NCBI RefSeq assembly: GCF_014172405.1
Contig: NZ_WNXC01000003.1
Span: forward strand, 124,001 to 188,000
Origin: Pedobacter gandavensis
GTDB lineage: Bacteria; Bacteroidota; Bacteroidia; Sphingobacteriales; Sphingobacteriaceae
Length of the DNA stretch: 64,000 bases
Reading direction: 5' to 3'
Shown: positions 1-8,237 of the stretch, in pieces
How the letters are laid out: each line of letters starts with the position of its first letter
How positions within the stretch are numbered: the first letter of the stretch is position 1
Translations under genes and position numbers: made by a program
Notes under the pieces: model-generated
What the model saw: only the letters and a program-made list of their open reading frames with translations
The model's database searches: none
Told to the model about the DNA's origin: nothing

Positions 1-4
1 TGAT

Positions 5-880
5 ATGAAGAAATATTTTTCACTGGTTTTGTTTGCCCATTCCGTTTTTGCACTTCCTTTTGCGATGATTGGTTTTTTTCTGGGTGTAACCACAACCTCC
101 AGTCCTTTTAATTGGATGTTATTAGTGATGGTATTGCTGTGTATGGTCTTTGCCCGCAATGCGGCGATGGCCTTTAACAGGTACCTGGACAGAAACATTG
201 ATGCCAAAAATCCACGCACCCAAATGCGTGATATTCCTGCAGGAAGGGTATCAGCTAATGAAGCACTGATCTTTGTCATTGTCAACTGTATTTTATTTAT
301 AGCGACCACTGCATTCATCAATCCGCTTTGCTTTTACCTATCACCGGTAGCTTTGTTTGTGGTGTTATTTTATAGTTACACCAAAAGATTTACCGCACTG
401 TGCCATATGGTACTGGGCTTAGGTCTTTCTTTGGCTCCCATTGGTGCTTATATTGCAGTAACCGGACATTTCAGTCTAATTCCAGTGCTATATTCTTTTG
501 CTGTGCTCTTTTGGGTAAGTGGCTTTGACATCATCTATGCCCTTCAAGATGAAGGTTTTGACCGGGATGAAAAACTACATTCCATTCCCGCAGCATTGGG
601 CATCAAAAACGCCTTAAAACTTTCAGAACTGCTCCATGTACTTTCTGCATTGTGTGTCATTGTACCCATTGCTTTGGCTCCGGATAACTTTAGTTGGTTT
701 TATTACTTGGGAGTTGCATTTTTCTGCGCAATGTTGATCTATCAACATTTATTAGTTAAGCCAAATGACATTAGTAAAGTAGATAAAGCATTCATGACGA
801 CCAACGGCTTCGCTTCTGTAATTTTTGCAGCTTGCTTCCTTGCAGATGCCTTAATGAGGACCTTACTCTACACTGCTTAA
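5..880 (+). CDS. UbiA-family polyprenyltransferase (quinone biosynthesis)
   Basis: Integral membrane prenyltransferase of 291 residues, the usual family length. It carries the first aspartate-rich motif as NRYLDRNID (residues 58-66) and a second around residue 175 (DIIYALQDEGFDRDEK); these bind the prenyl diphosphate through magnesium. About eight hydrophobic segments alternate with short loops. The family transfers a polyprenyl chain to an aromatic ring. In menaquinone-using Bacteroidetes this subgroup, often named as a 4-hydroxybenzoate octaprenyltransferase, may be the MqnP enzyme of the futalosine route, but no other mqn or men gene lies in the window to decide. A terminator follows at 917-950. 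Only four bases precede the ATG, so its operon partner upstream is unknown. Confidence 0.85.
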   Translation: MKKYFSLVLFAHSVFALPFAMIGFFLGVTTTSSPFNWMLLVMVLLCMVFARNAAMAFNRYLDRNIDAKNPRTQMRDIPAGRVSANEALIFVIVNCILFIATTAFINPLCFYLSPVALFVVLFYSYTKRFTALCHMVLGLGLSLAPIGAYIAVTGHFSLIPVLYSFAVLFWVSGFDIIYALQDEGFDRDEKLHSIPAALGIKNALKLSELLHVLSALCVIVPIALAPDNFSWFYYLGVAFFCAMLIYQHLLVKPNDISKVDKAFMTTNGFASVIFAACFLADALMRTLLYTA

Positions 881-916
881 ACGAACTTTAGGAAAAAAAA
901 ATCCTAATCTGTCTTC

Positions 917-950
917 GCCTTTTTCGAGCCCTGCTTGAAAAAGGCTTTTT
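917..950 (+). terminator. Intrinsic terminator after the prenyltransferase
   Basis: A 9-bp stem (gcctttttc at 917-925 pairing with gaaaaaggc at 937-945) is followed directly by five T. It lies 37 bases after the stop codon. Confidence 0.7.
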
Positions 951-976
951 AATTTAAGCCTCTGCCCTGCGTTCAT

Positions 977-984
977 TATATTTG
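977..984 (+). promoter_or_regulatory. Bacteroidetes-type -7 element upstream of the M3 peptidase
   Basis: TATATTTG matches the TAnnTTTG -7 consensus of Bacteroidetes and lies 22 bases before the ATG at 1007. No good TTG (-33) is seen at the expected distance, so this is a partial match only. Confidence 0.4.
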
Positions 985-1006
985 CCTTGGTAATTTAAAT
1001 AAAACT

Positions 1007-2722
1007 ATGATCAATCTTAATATACCTGTAAAGCAAAGAACTTACATTCCGCAGCAGCTCGAAATGAAATGGGACAATTTAGCGCCTATTTTAGCCGAGT
1101 TGCTGGAACGCCCAATTGCTGATGTTGCCGAACTGGAAAAATGGCTGAAAGACAAAAGCGAATTGGAAGCTGCATTGGAGGAAGATTTTGCCTGGCGTTA
1201 CATTCGCATGAGCTGTGATACAGCCAATGAGAAACTGGTTGAAGATTTTCAATACTTCGCTACGGAGATTGAACCAAAAATCTCTCCGATCGCCAATCAG
1301 CTGAATAAAAAATTCAATGACAGCCCATTTATCGATGAGCTGGATCAGGAAAAGTATTTTGTTTACATCAGAGCAATCAAAAAAGCAATTGAGATCTATC
1401 GTGAAGAGAATGTAGCATTACTCACTAAATTACAGGTTGCACAACAACGCTACCAAGGGATTACCGGTGCCATGACTGTCGAAATTAATGGTCAGGAATA
1501 TACACTGGAGCAAGCTTCAAACTTCATTAAAGATACAGACAGAGCAGTAAGACAACAAGCATGGGAAACCATCCAGCAACGCCGTTTGGTTGACAAAGAC
1601 GATTTAAACATCCTTTTTGATGAGCTATTGGTGATGCGTCATCAAGTCGCTTTGAATGCAGGATTCGAAAACTATAGAGATTACATGTTCCAGGCTTTGG
1701 GCAGATTTGACTACAGCCCTCAGGATTGTTATCATTTCCATGAAGCCATTGAAAAGCAGGTTGTACCTATTTTAAAAGAACAGGCCCAAAAACGTGCAGA
1801 TGCCTTAGGTTTAAGTATTTTGAAGCCTTGGGATATGGAAGTGAGCACTACAGGTAAACCAGCCTTAAAGCCCTTTAAAAATGGCACAGAGTTGATTGAT
1901 AAAAGCATTGACTGTTTTAATGCAATTGATCCAAAGTTGGGACAAATGCTGGCCACCATGAAAGCAAATAACCTTTTTGATGTGGAGAGCAGGAAAGGTA
2001 AGGCACCTGGAGGATACAATTATCCATTGGCAGAAACTGGTGCACCATTCATCTTCATGAATTCTGCAGGTTCATTGAGAGACCTGACCACGATGGTACA
2101 TGAAGGCGGTCACGCAGTCCATACTTTTATGACGGCCAACCTGGAGCTTAATGATTTTAAACATTGTCCTTCTGAAGTTGCTGAACTTGCTTCCATGAGC
2201 ATGGAGCTGATTTCTATGGATTACTGGAATATTTATTTCGACAATGAGGAAGATTTATTACGCGCCAAAAAAGAGCAACTGGCAGATGTATTAAAAACCC
2301 TTCCATGGGTGGCGGTGATTGATCAGTTCCAACATTGGCTTTATACCAATCCTGGTCATAATGCGGCTGATAGAGAGGAGACTTTCAAGCAAATTTATAC
2401 GCGTTTTGGTGCAGGATTCGCAAATTGGGAAGGTCAGGAAGCTGAATTTGGAAACCTATGGCAGAAGCAATTACACTTATTTGAAGTTCCTTTTTATTAT
2501 ATAGAGTATGCGATTGCACAATTGGGTGCTATTGCCATCTGGAAAAATTACAAAGAAAATCCACAGCAAGCATTGGAACAATATCTGGCTGCCCTTTCAC
2601 TGGGTTATACCAAGCCAATCAATGAAATTTATAAAACAGCAGGCATTAAATTCGACTTCAGTCTGAGTTATATTGAGGAGCTAGCTTCCTTTGTAAAAGA
2701 CGAATTACAGAAATTAGGTTAA
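1007..2722 (+). CDS. pepF: M3-family oligoendopeptidase (PepF-like)
   Basis: Zinc metallopeptidase of 571 residues that cuts short peptides in the cytoplasm. The catalytic motif is HEGGH at residues 365-369 (HExxH). The third zinc ligand is expected in the EVAELASM segment about 25 residues on, near Glu393. No signal peptide is present. The length fits the oligoendopeptidase F branch of M3. It has its own promoter-like element at 977-984 and is followed 57 bases later by an amino acid permease on the same strand; peptide breakdown and amino acid transport would make functional sense together, but co-transcription is inference. Confidence 0.9.
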   Translation: MINLNIPVKQRTYIPQQLEMKWDNLAPILAELLERPIADVAELEKWLKDKSELEAALEEDFAWRYIRMSCDTANEKLVEDFQYFATEIEPKISPIANQLNKKFNDSPFIDELDQEKYFVYIRAIKKAIEIYREENVALLTKLQVAQQRYQGITGAMTVEINGQEYTLEQASNFIKDTDRAVRQQAWETIQQRRLVDKDDLNILFDELLVMRHQVALNAGFENYRDYMFQALGRFDYSPQDCYHFHEAIEKQVVPILKEQAQKRADALGLSILKPWDMEVSTTGKPALKPFKNGTELIDKSIDCFNAIDPKLGQMLATMKANNLFDVESRKGKAPGGYNYPLAETGAPFIFMNSAGSLRDLTTMVHEGGHAVHTFMTANLELNDFKHCPSEVAELASMSMELISMDYWNIYFDNEEDLLRAKKEQLADVLKTLPWVAVIDQFQHWLYTNPGHNAADREETFKQIYTRFGAGFANWEGQEAEFGNLWQKQLHLFEVPFYYIEYAIAQLGAIAIWKNYKENPQQALEQYLAALSLGYTKPINEIYKTAGIKFDFSLSYIEELASFVKDELQKLG

Positions 2723-2778
2723 TTGTTTACAAGTAATTTATAAGTTTGAATAATACAAACTAAACTAACCACCATTCA

Positions 2779-4734
2779 ATGTTTGAAAAACTCTTCAGAA
2801 AGAAGTCAATATCCAAGATATTAGAAGATGCAGCAAAGGGCCATGGGGAGCATGGCGACTCCTTACAAAAAACCTTAGGAGTAAGAGACCTTACTGCTTT
2901 TGGAATTGCAGCCATCATCGGCGCAGGTATCTTCAGTACCATTGGAAAAGCGAGTGCGGATGGAGGTCCGGCAGTAATCTTTCTATTCATCTTTACCGCT
3001 ATTGCCTGTAGTTTTGCAGCTTTTGCTTATGCTGAATTTGCTTCTATGGTACCCGTTTCCGGTAGTGCATATACGTATTCTTATGTCGCTTTTGGCGAAT
3101 TAGTGGCCTGGATCATTGGCTGGTCGCTGATTATGGAATACTCTATTGGAAACATCACTGTGGCCATTTCCTGGTCCGATTATTTTACGGGACTCCTCTC
3201 CTCCATTAATATTCCCGCCTTAGGCATCAAAGGGATTCATGTGCCTGATTGGGCCACCATGGACTACCTTTCTGCGTATAACGGACATAAACATGCGGAA
3301 GCATTGATTAATGCCGGTAAAAGTTTTGCAAACCTGGATGAGGCTACTAAATTGGCCAATAACGCCTGGATTACCGCACCAAAAATCGGCAATTTCCACA
3401 TCGTTGCTGATATTCCCGCACTGGGGATCATCATCCTCATTACCTGGTTGATCTACAGGGGAATGAAAGAATCCAAAAATGCAAGTAATGCCATGGTTGT
3501 GGTGAAATTAGCCGTAATTTTATTGGTATTGGCAGTAGGTGTCTTCTATGTAGATACCGCCAACTGGGATCCTTTTGCGCCCAATGGGATATCAGGAGTG
3601 CTAAAAGGCGTATCAGCTGTATTTTTTGCTTATATCGGCTTTGATGCCATCTCTACTACTGCAGAAGAATGTAAGAACCCACAAAGAGATCTTCCAAGAG
3701 GAATGATGTGGGCGATTATCATCTGTACGATTTTATACGTTGCCATAGCGCTGGTACTTACTGGTATTGTCAACTACAGCCTTTTAGCTGTTGGTGATCC
3801 TCTTGCCTTTGTTTTTGACCACATCAACCTCAAATTGATGAGTGGAATTATTGCAGTAAGTGCGGTATTTGCCATGGCCAGTGTATTATTGGTTTTCCAA
3901 ATGGGACAACCTAGGATCTGGATGAGTATGAGCCGTGACGGTCTATTGCCTAAATCTTTTTCGAAGATTCACCCGGTCTATAAAACACCATCCTTTGCAA
4001 CGATTGTGGTAGGTTTTGTGGTTGCGATTCCTTCGTTGTTTATGAACCTGACGATCGTTACCGACCTTTGCTCCATAGGAACGTTATTTGCATTTGTATT
4101 GGTTTGTGCAGGTGTATTGGTGCTTCAGAACAAACCAAATATTCAGCGTGGTAAATTCAAAACGCCTTATGTGAACTCCAAATACATTATCCCGGTGGTA
4201 TTAATTGGTGCCCTGGTATTTGGCTTTACGGCTTTTAAGAAAGAAACAAATGCGTTTATTTTCAATACGCCAAGGATTTATGAACCTGTTCATTTTATCA
4301 CCTCTCTTAGCGGAACCGAGTTGGAATCCGTAAAAGAAGAGATTAAAAATGGCCCGGTAAAAATTACGCCAGGAAAGACATTGGATGCTGCAGCCTATTT
4401 AAGTGCCTTATCTGAATCGCAATACCAACAGTTCATTGATCAATCCGCAGTCAGCATGGAGAAGAAATATGAAGAAGGATGGGCATTGTTTAAACATAAA
4501 ATTCCAATGTGGATCTTCTTTACCATCTGTCTGGTGATTACCTATTTCTGTATCACCAAAAACTTATCCCTAATCCCCGTTTTAGGGTTAATGAGTTGTT
4601 TATATATGATGTGTGAGCTAGGTATTTCCAACTGGATCGGTTTTGGGATCTGGCTGGCCGTTGGCTTGGTCGTGTATTTCCTTTACGGTTACAGACATAG
4701 TAAACTAGGAAAAGAAAGTCAGGCGATTTCATAA
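2779..4734 (+). CDS. APC-superfamily amino acid permease
   Basis: Membrane transporter of 651 residues. The N-terminal segment GIAAIIGAGIFSTIG (about 44-58) is the conserved helix-1 signature of APC transporters (the GAGIF substrate-binding turn). The GFDAISTTAEE segment (about 288-298) is typical of the cationic amino acid transporter group. It is longer than common bacterial members (about 460-560). The extra length sits in a soluble stretch near residues 150-205 and another near 490-575, both rich in charged residues, between transmembrane helices. The substrate cannot be fixed from sequence. A strong terminator follows at 4754-4786. Confidence 0.88.
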   Translation: MFEKLFRKKSISKILEDAAKGHGEHGDSLQKTLGVRDLTAFGIAAIIGAGIFSTIGKASADGGPAVIFLFIFTAIACSFAAFAYAEFASMVPVSGSAYTYSYVAFGELVAWIIGWSLIMEYSIGNITVAISWSDYFTGLLSSINIPALGIKGIHVPDWATMDYLSAYNGHKHAEALINAGKSFANLDEATKLANNAWITAPKIGNFHIVADIPALGIIILITWLIYRGMKESKNASNAMVVVKLAVILLVLAVGVFYVDTANWDPFAPNGISGVLKGVSAVFFAYIGFDAISTTAEECKNPQRDLPRGMMWAIIICTILYVAIALVLTGIVNYSLLAVGDPLAFVFDHINLKLMSGIIAVSAVFAMASVLLVFQMGQPRIWMSMSRDGLLPKSFSKIHPVYKTPSFATIVVGFVVAIPSLFMNLTIVTDLCSIGTLFAFVLVCAGVLVLQNKPNIQRGKFKTPYVNSKYIIPVVLIGALVFGFTAFKKETNAFIFNTPRIYEPVHFITSLSGTELESVKEEIKNGPVKITPGKTLDAAAYLSALSESQYQQFIDQSAVSMEKKYEEGWALFKHKIPMWIFFTICLVITYFCITKNLSLIPVLGLMSCLYMMCELGISNWIGFGIWLAVGLVVYFLYGYRHSKLGKESQAIS

Positions 4735-4753
4735 TCCATTGATAAAATATAGC

Positions 4754-4786
4754 ATGGGCTGCCTTTTCAGGCAGCCCATTTTTTTT
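4754..4786 (+). terminator. Intrinsic terminator after the permease
   Basis: A perfect 10-bp stem (atgggctgcc 4754-4763 with ggcagcccat 4770-4779), a 6-base loop and a following run of T. Confidence 0.9.
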
Positions 4787-4887
4787 GCTTCAGTTTTAGC
4801 CTATCCTCAGTTCCGATTTTAACCAGCGGTTAACAGGAGAACTACCTATATTCAGCTCTATTTTTCAACTGTTCTTCTTTTACTACG

Positions 4888-4959
4888 CTTTTGCTATTGT
4901 TTTGCTCCAGCAATAGCAGCGCAAAACAATAGCAAAAGAAGAGCAAAACAATAGCAAAA
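4888..4959. repeat. 18-bp inverted repeat with a third direct copy
   Basis: The 18 bases at 4888-4905 are the exact reverse complement of 4921-4938 (core gcaaaacaatagcaaaag), separated by 15 bases. A third copy, 17 bases identical, lies at 4943-4959 in the same orientation as the second. The core word also appears in shortened form in the loop (caatagc, 4911-4917). It could fold as a hairpin or act as a multi-copy binding site; it is not followed by a T-run, so it is not a terminator. Confidence 0.8.
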
Positions 4960-5159
4960 CAGATAGCGAATCAAGCACGATTATATTTGCCTGGATAACC
5001 AGGAAAACTCCGTTAAAACTTCGGTATCAAAAAAGAAACTCCGCTGGAATTACAAGCGTTTAACCTTGATTTTGTTGAAATTTCTGAAGAAATAAAAATT
5101 TCAAAATTTAACTTTATTATTTCTTTATAAATAAACATAAAGCTAGAATTTCTAGCAAC

Positions 5160-5316
5160 TACTTGTCTTCTTTGCTCAATAATTGCCCATTATTGCAAAA
5201 AAAATCATATCTTAGATATGGTATTCGTACCAGGTTAAATTGCCCTCCTATAATTATCCCTATAGTTGTTCGGTCAGATGGCCAACACAAAAGGCTCCTC
5301 CCCGGAGCCTTTTTTA
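5160..5316 (+). ncRNA. Candidate structured small RNA with its own terminator
   Basis: Consecutive hairpins are packed into about 140 bases: caataat/attattg (5177-5195, 5-base loop), catatc/gatatg (5206-5220, 3-base loop), ggta-ttcg-tacc (5220-5231, a UUCG-type tetraloop), ctata/tatag (5248-5265), and finally aaaggctcc/ggagccttt (5290-5312) with a T-run, which is a textbook intrinsic terminator. No gene on the plus strand lies between the permease terminator and this one, so the terminator needs a transcript of its own. The 5' end is a guess. I do not recognise it as SRP RNA, tmRNA, RNase P or 6S RNA. Confidence 0.4.
5290..5316 (+). terminator. Orphan intrinsic terminator
   Basis: A 9-bp stem (5290-5298 with 5304-5312), a 5-base loop, and a T-run to 5315. 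No coding gene lies upstream on this strand for 550 bases, which is the main argument for a small RNA here. Confidence 0.8.
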
Positions 5317-5426
5317 ATGATTTAAAATTCCAGAGACCTTTTTAAATTCTTTCTACCACATCATCATTAATGATATAGACCTGATTATTAAAAATTTGAA
5401 CCCTAATGCCTATCCATCTTATAAAC

Positions 5427-5459
5427 AAAAAAAGGCTGCTCATATGAATATGAGCAGCC
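5427..5459 (-). terminator. Terminator of the potassium transporter gene
   Basis: The arms ggctgctcatat (5434-5445) and atatgagcagcc (5448-5459) are perfect complements. On the minus strand the stem is followed by seven T (plus-strand A at 5427-5433). It sits 24 bases beyond the kup stop codon. Confidence 0.85.
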
Positions 5460-5482
5460 TTGTATGAGCAATTAATCCCCTT

Positions 5483-7435
5483 TTAAACTGGCAATCGGGT
5501 CAATTCTATATCATCTGGAGTGACGAAGATCAAAGGAACTTTCTCCACATCGACATAACTGGAATCCAATCCAAAACTTCGCTCTTCAGAAAGACTGAAG
5601 CGTTTCAGAATAAAATAATAATCCATGACACTACGTTCATAGAAACTCAGTTTAGAGAATTTGGACAAGTGTTTTTCTAACAGCACGAATCTAAAATCTC
5701 CTGCAATTTTATGTTTATTTAAAGAGGTATACTGGCTCGTAATGTCCACTTCCCCATTTTTCACCAAGTCTTCAATTACTTTTCTATACAGCAGGTTTAC
5801 ACTTTGTTCTACCCTGAAACCAAGTTTAAAGTCGATACGAATCAATTTTCCAGGAATCAGGAATTCTACCTTATATTCTCTCGTATACGGCTCATCCACC
5901 ACATCTACGTGCACCAGCCAATAGATATCGGCACGTTTCGGCTCTTTCTGAATGATCGAGTAAATAATTTTAGATTCAATTTCTGTTTTAAAGTTGGCAC
6001 TGGTTAAGTACACCAGTTGAGAAGAATATTTAGGAACGGATTCATCTACACTCAGCTCAGAGATAATCTGGAAGTAATCTTCAATCTCTACATATTTAAC
6101 AAATCTGTTTTTGATTTTTCTGGATACATACCAGCTCCACATCACTGTGAATAAGGCAGAACCGATTAATACGGTCATCCATCCACCATGGAAGAACTTC
6201 GCAAGGTTACCTACCAGGAAGGTAGATTCTATCACACCATAGATCAATAAAAAGATCACAATCACATAGACAGGAACCTTTTTACGTTTCATATAAGCGG
6301 CCACGAGTATGGTGGTCGACAGAAACGTTAAGTTGATGGCAAGACCATAAGCCCCCTCCATCCTACCGGATTCCTTAAGAATCAACACGATAGCCACACA
6401 GCCCATCCATAACAACCAGTTGATGGAAGGCACATAGATTTGACCTTTCTGAATACTAGGATAGTTGATTCTTACTTTAGGCCATAAGTTTAACCTTACT
6501 GCCTCAGAGATTAGCGTGAAAGAACCTGTAATCATCGCCTGACTGGCAATGACGGCTGCTAAAGTGGCCAGAGCTACCATAAACAACAGATATGCGGAAG
6601 GTACAATTTCGAAAAATGGGTTTAGCTCCACCTCATAATGAGGACGGTGTAATACCCACACCCCTTGTCCGAGGTAATTTAAAATCAGCATCACTTTCAC
6701 AAATACCCAACTTACCCTGATGTTGTTTTTTCCGCAATGTCCCATGTCAGAATACAAGGCCTCTGCTCCGGTAGTACATAGAAAAACACCCCCTAAGATC
6801 AGTAATGCCGCGGGATTATGGATCAACAATATCACTGCATAATAAGGATTCAAAGCCTTTAAGATGGTGAAATCCTGCACGACAAACAATAAACCCAACA
6901 ATCCCAATGCACTGAACCATAAAAACATGACCGGCCCAAAAAGCTTTCCAACGAGATTGGTTCCAAACTGTTGAATGACAAAAAGCCCCGTAATGATGGC
7001 GATAACGATTGGAATGGTAGGCACATCCGGGAATTTCAGCTTTAGTCCTTCAATAGCGGTAGTTACCGTGATACTGGGGGTAATAATTCCATCGGCTAAC
7101 ATCGCACATCCACCTATTACGGCGGGTAAAACAAGCCACTTCGCATTTTTCCTGACTAGAGAGTATAGTGAGAATATCCCTCCCTCTCCTTTATTATCGG
7201 CTTTAAGTGTAATCACGACATATTTAATCGTCGTTTGTAAGGTTAGCGTCCAGATGATACAGGAAATGGCACCAAGAACCAATTCCGGAGTCACTGCTTG
7301 TCCAGCCCCTTTTACTGCTGTAAAAATCGCTTTTAAAGTATAGAGTGGCGAGGTTCCAATATCCCCATATACAATACCTAAACTAATGAGTAACCCTCCG
7401 GCACTGAGCGCATTTAAATTTTTCTGATTTGACAC
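5483..7435 (-). CDS. kup: Kup-family low-affinity potassium uptake protein
   Basis: Potassium/proton symporter of 650 residues. The signature GDIGTSPLY is at residues 24-32, followed by about twelve hydrophobic segments to residue 430 and a long hydrophilic C-terminal cytoplasmic domain to the end, the standard layout of KUP/HAK/KT transporters. Conserved segments such as DGIITPSITV and CTTGAEALYSDMGHCG are also visible. The gene stands alone between its own terminator (5427-5459) and a promoter region shared back-to-back with the T9SS cargo gene; TAAATTTG on the minus strand at 7473-7480 is a plausible -7 element. Confidence 0.95.
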   Translation of the reverse strand: MSNQKNLNALSAGGLLISLGIVYGDIGTSPLYTLKAIFTAVKGAGQAVTPELVLGAISCIIWTLTLQTTIKYVVITLKADNKGEGGIFSLYSLVRKNAKWLVLPAVIGGCAMLADGIITPSITVTTAIEGLKLKFPDVPTIPIVIAIITGLFVIQQFGTNLVGKLFGPVMFLWFSALGLLGLLFVVQDFTILKALNPYYAVILLIHNPAALLILGGVFLCTTGAEALYSDMGHCGKNNIRVSWVFVKVMLILNYLGQGVWVLHRPHYEVELNPFFEIVPSAYLLFMVALATLAAVIASQAMITGSFTLISEAVRLNLWPKVRINYPSIQKGQIYVPSINWLLWMGCVAIVLILKESGRMEGAYGLAINLTFLSTTILVAAYMKRKKVPVYVIVIFLLIYGVIESTFLVGNLAKFFHGGWMTVLIGSALFTVMWSWYVSRKIKNRFVKYVEIEDYFQIISELSVDESVPKYSSQLVYLTSANFKTEIESKIIYSIIQKEPKRADIYWLVHVDVVDEPYTREYKVEFLIPGKLIRIDFKLGFRVEQSVNLLYRKVIEDLVKNGEVDITSQYTSLNKHKIAGDFRFVLLEKHLSKFSKLSFYERSVMDYYFILKRFSLSEERSFGLDSSYVDVEKVPLIFVTPDDIELTRLPV

Positions 7436-7587
7436 TTTGTTCTAATTATGCGGTAAAATTACAGTAAATAAACAAATTTACAATCCTATAAAATCATAGA
7501 GCGTTGATTATGGTTTAAAAAGACAAACAACACAGAACGCCATAAGTTGTTAAATATTGTTAAATATTAAATTAGCGAACAAAATCA

Positions 7588-7619
7588 TTGATTTTATTGT
7601 TTTATTATTTATATTTTTG
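7588..7619 (+). promoter_or_regulatory. Bacteroidetes-type promoter of the T9SS cargo gene
   Basis: TTG at 7588-7590 and TATTTTTG at 7612-7619 are separated by 21 bases, within the 17-23 range reported for TTG/TAnnTTTG promoters. Transcription would begin near 7626, which rules out the upstream ATG at 7588 and supports translation from 7633. Confidence 0.5.
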
Positions 7620-7632
7620 GAACTATCCAGAC

Positions 7633-8148
7633 ATGAATAAAAAACTACAAATTAAGCAGCTCTTGAAGATTTCTTGCATTTTATGCCTGAGTGTTTTCTG
7701 CGGCTTAAATGTTTTAGCTCAAAGACAGGACAGTATCATCTCAAATGTAAGGGCGAAGAAGATCTACAAGACTCCGCAAATCAAAGCCAATGTCCCTACC
7801 TATAAGCCTAAGTCGGCTTTTGGTTATATTCCATATAATGATGTGCTGGCGAATACCAAAGGCACAACAAGCATTAAAGCCGATAAAATCCTTACCGTCA
7901 TCAAAGTTTATCCGAATCCGGTAACTGATCAGATTAATCTGATTTTGAAATTAGATCGTGAGTCAAACCTTTCTGTGAAGATCATGGATTTGCTGGGAAA
8001 TGAAGTAGTTACACTTGCTAATGAGCGAGTTGCTGCAGGAGAACAAACAAAAAGCTACAATATCCCCAACCGATTAAACAGTGGAATTTACTTCTTAAAG
8101 GTCGTTTCCGGATCTGAAACCATAGTAAAACGCATTTCCGTTTTATAA
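7633..8148 (+). CDS. Secreted protein with T9SS (Por) C-terminal sorting domain
   Basis: Small exported protein of 171 residues. The ATG at 7633 is chosen over the ATG at 7588 because the promoter lies between them and because it starts a normal signal peptide (lysines, then a hydrophobic stretch ending in FCGLNVLAQ). The C-terminal 80 residues form a type A sorting domain: VYPNPVTDQINL opens it, followed by VKIMDLLGNEV, GIYFLKVVSG and a final VKRISVL. Such domains send proteins through the type IX secretion system and are removed at the cell surface. Between signal and sorting domain there are only about 60 residues with no known fold, so the mature product would be very small. Confidence 0.85.
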   Translation: MNKKLQIKQLLKISCILCLSVFCGLNVLAQRQDSIISNVRAKKIYKTPQIKANVPTYKPKSAFGYIPYNDVLANTKGTTSIKADKILTVIKVYPNPVTDQINLILKLDRESNLSVKIMDLLGNEVVTLANERVAAGEQTKSYNIPNRLNSGIYFLKVVSGSETIVKRISVL

Positions 8149-8237
8149 TTCCCCCTATTCTTTAGTATTTTTGGGGAGGAAGAAACTTTCAGAGTTGAAT
8201 CTTGTTAGTTCCATAATTATTAATCCCAAATCTGAAG

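Larger units (their letters stand above)
4735..5482. other. Gene-free 748-bp region with repeats and hairpins
   Basis: No convincing protein gene lies here; the longest ORF (5163-5345, 60 codons) runs through several RNA hairpins and looks like chance. In order the region holds the permease terminator (4754-4786), a repeat cluster (4888-4959), a TATATTTG promoter-like element (4982-4989), a 15-base palindrome gctagaa-t-ttctagc (5142-5156), a series of hairpins ending in a terminator (5177-5316), a 12-base palindrome (5363-5374) and the kup terminator (5427-5459). Confidence 0.7.

Noticed and set aside
4888..4959. Repeats considered as a CRISPR remnant
   Set aside because: Only three copies, one inverted, with spacers of 4 and 15 bases, and no cas genes.
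5163..5345. 60-codon ORF in the kup-permease gap
   Set aside because: It crosses several RNA hairpins and a terminator, has no convincing domain or hydrophobic segment and overlaps the better-supported RNA candidate.
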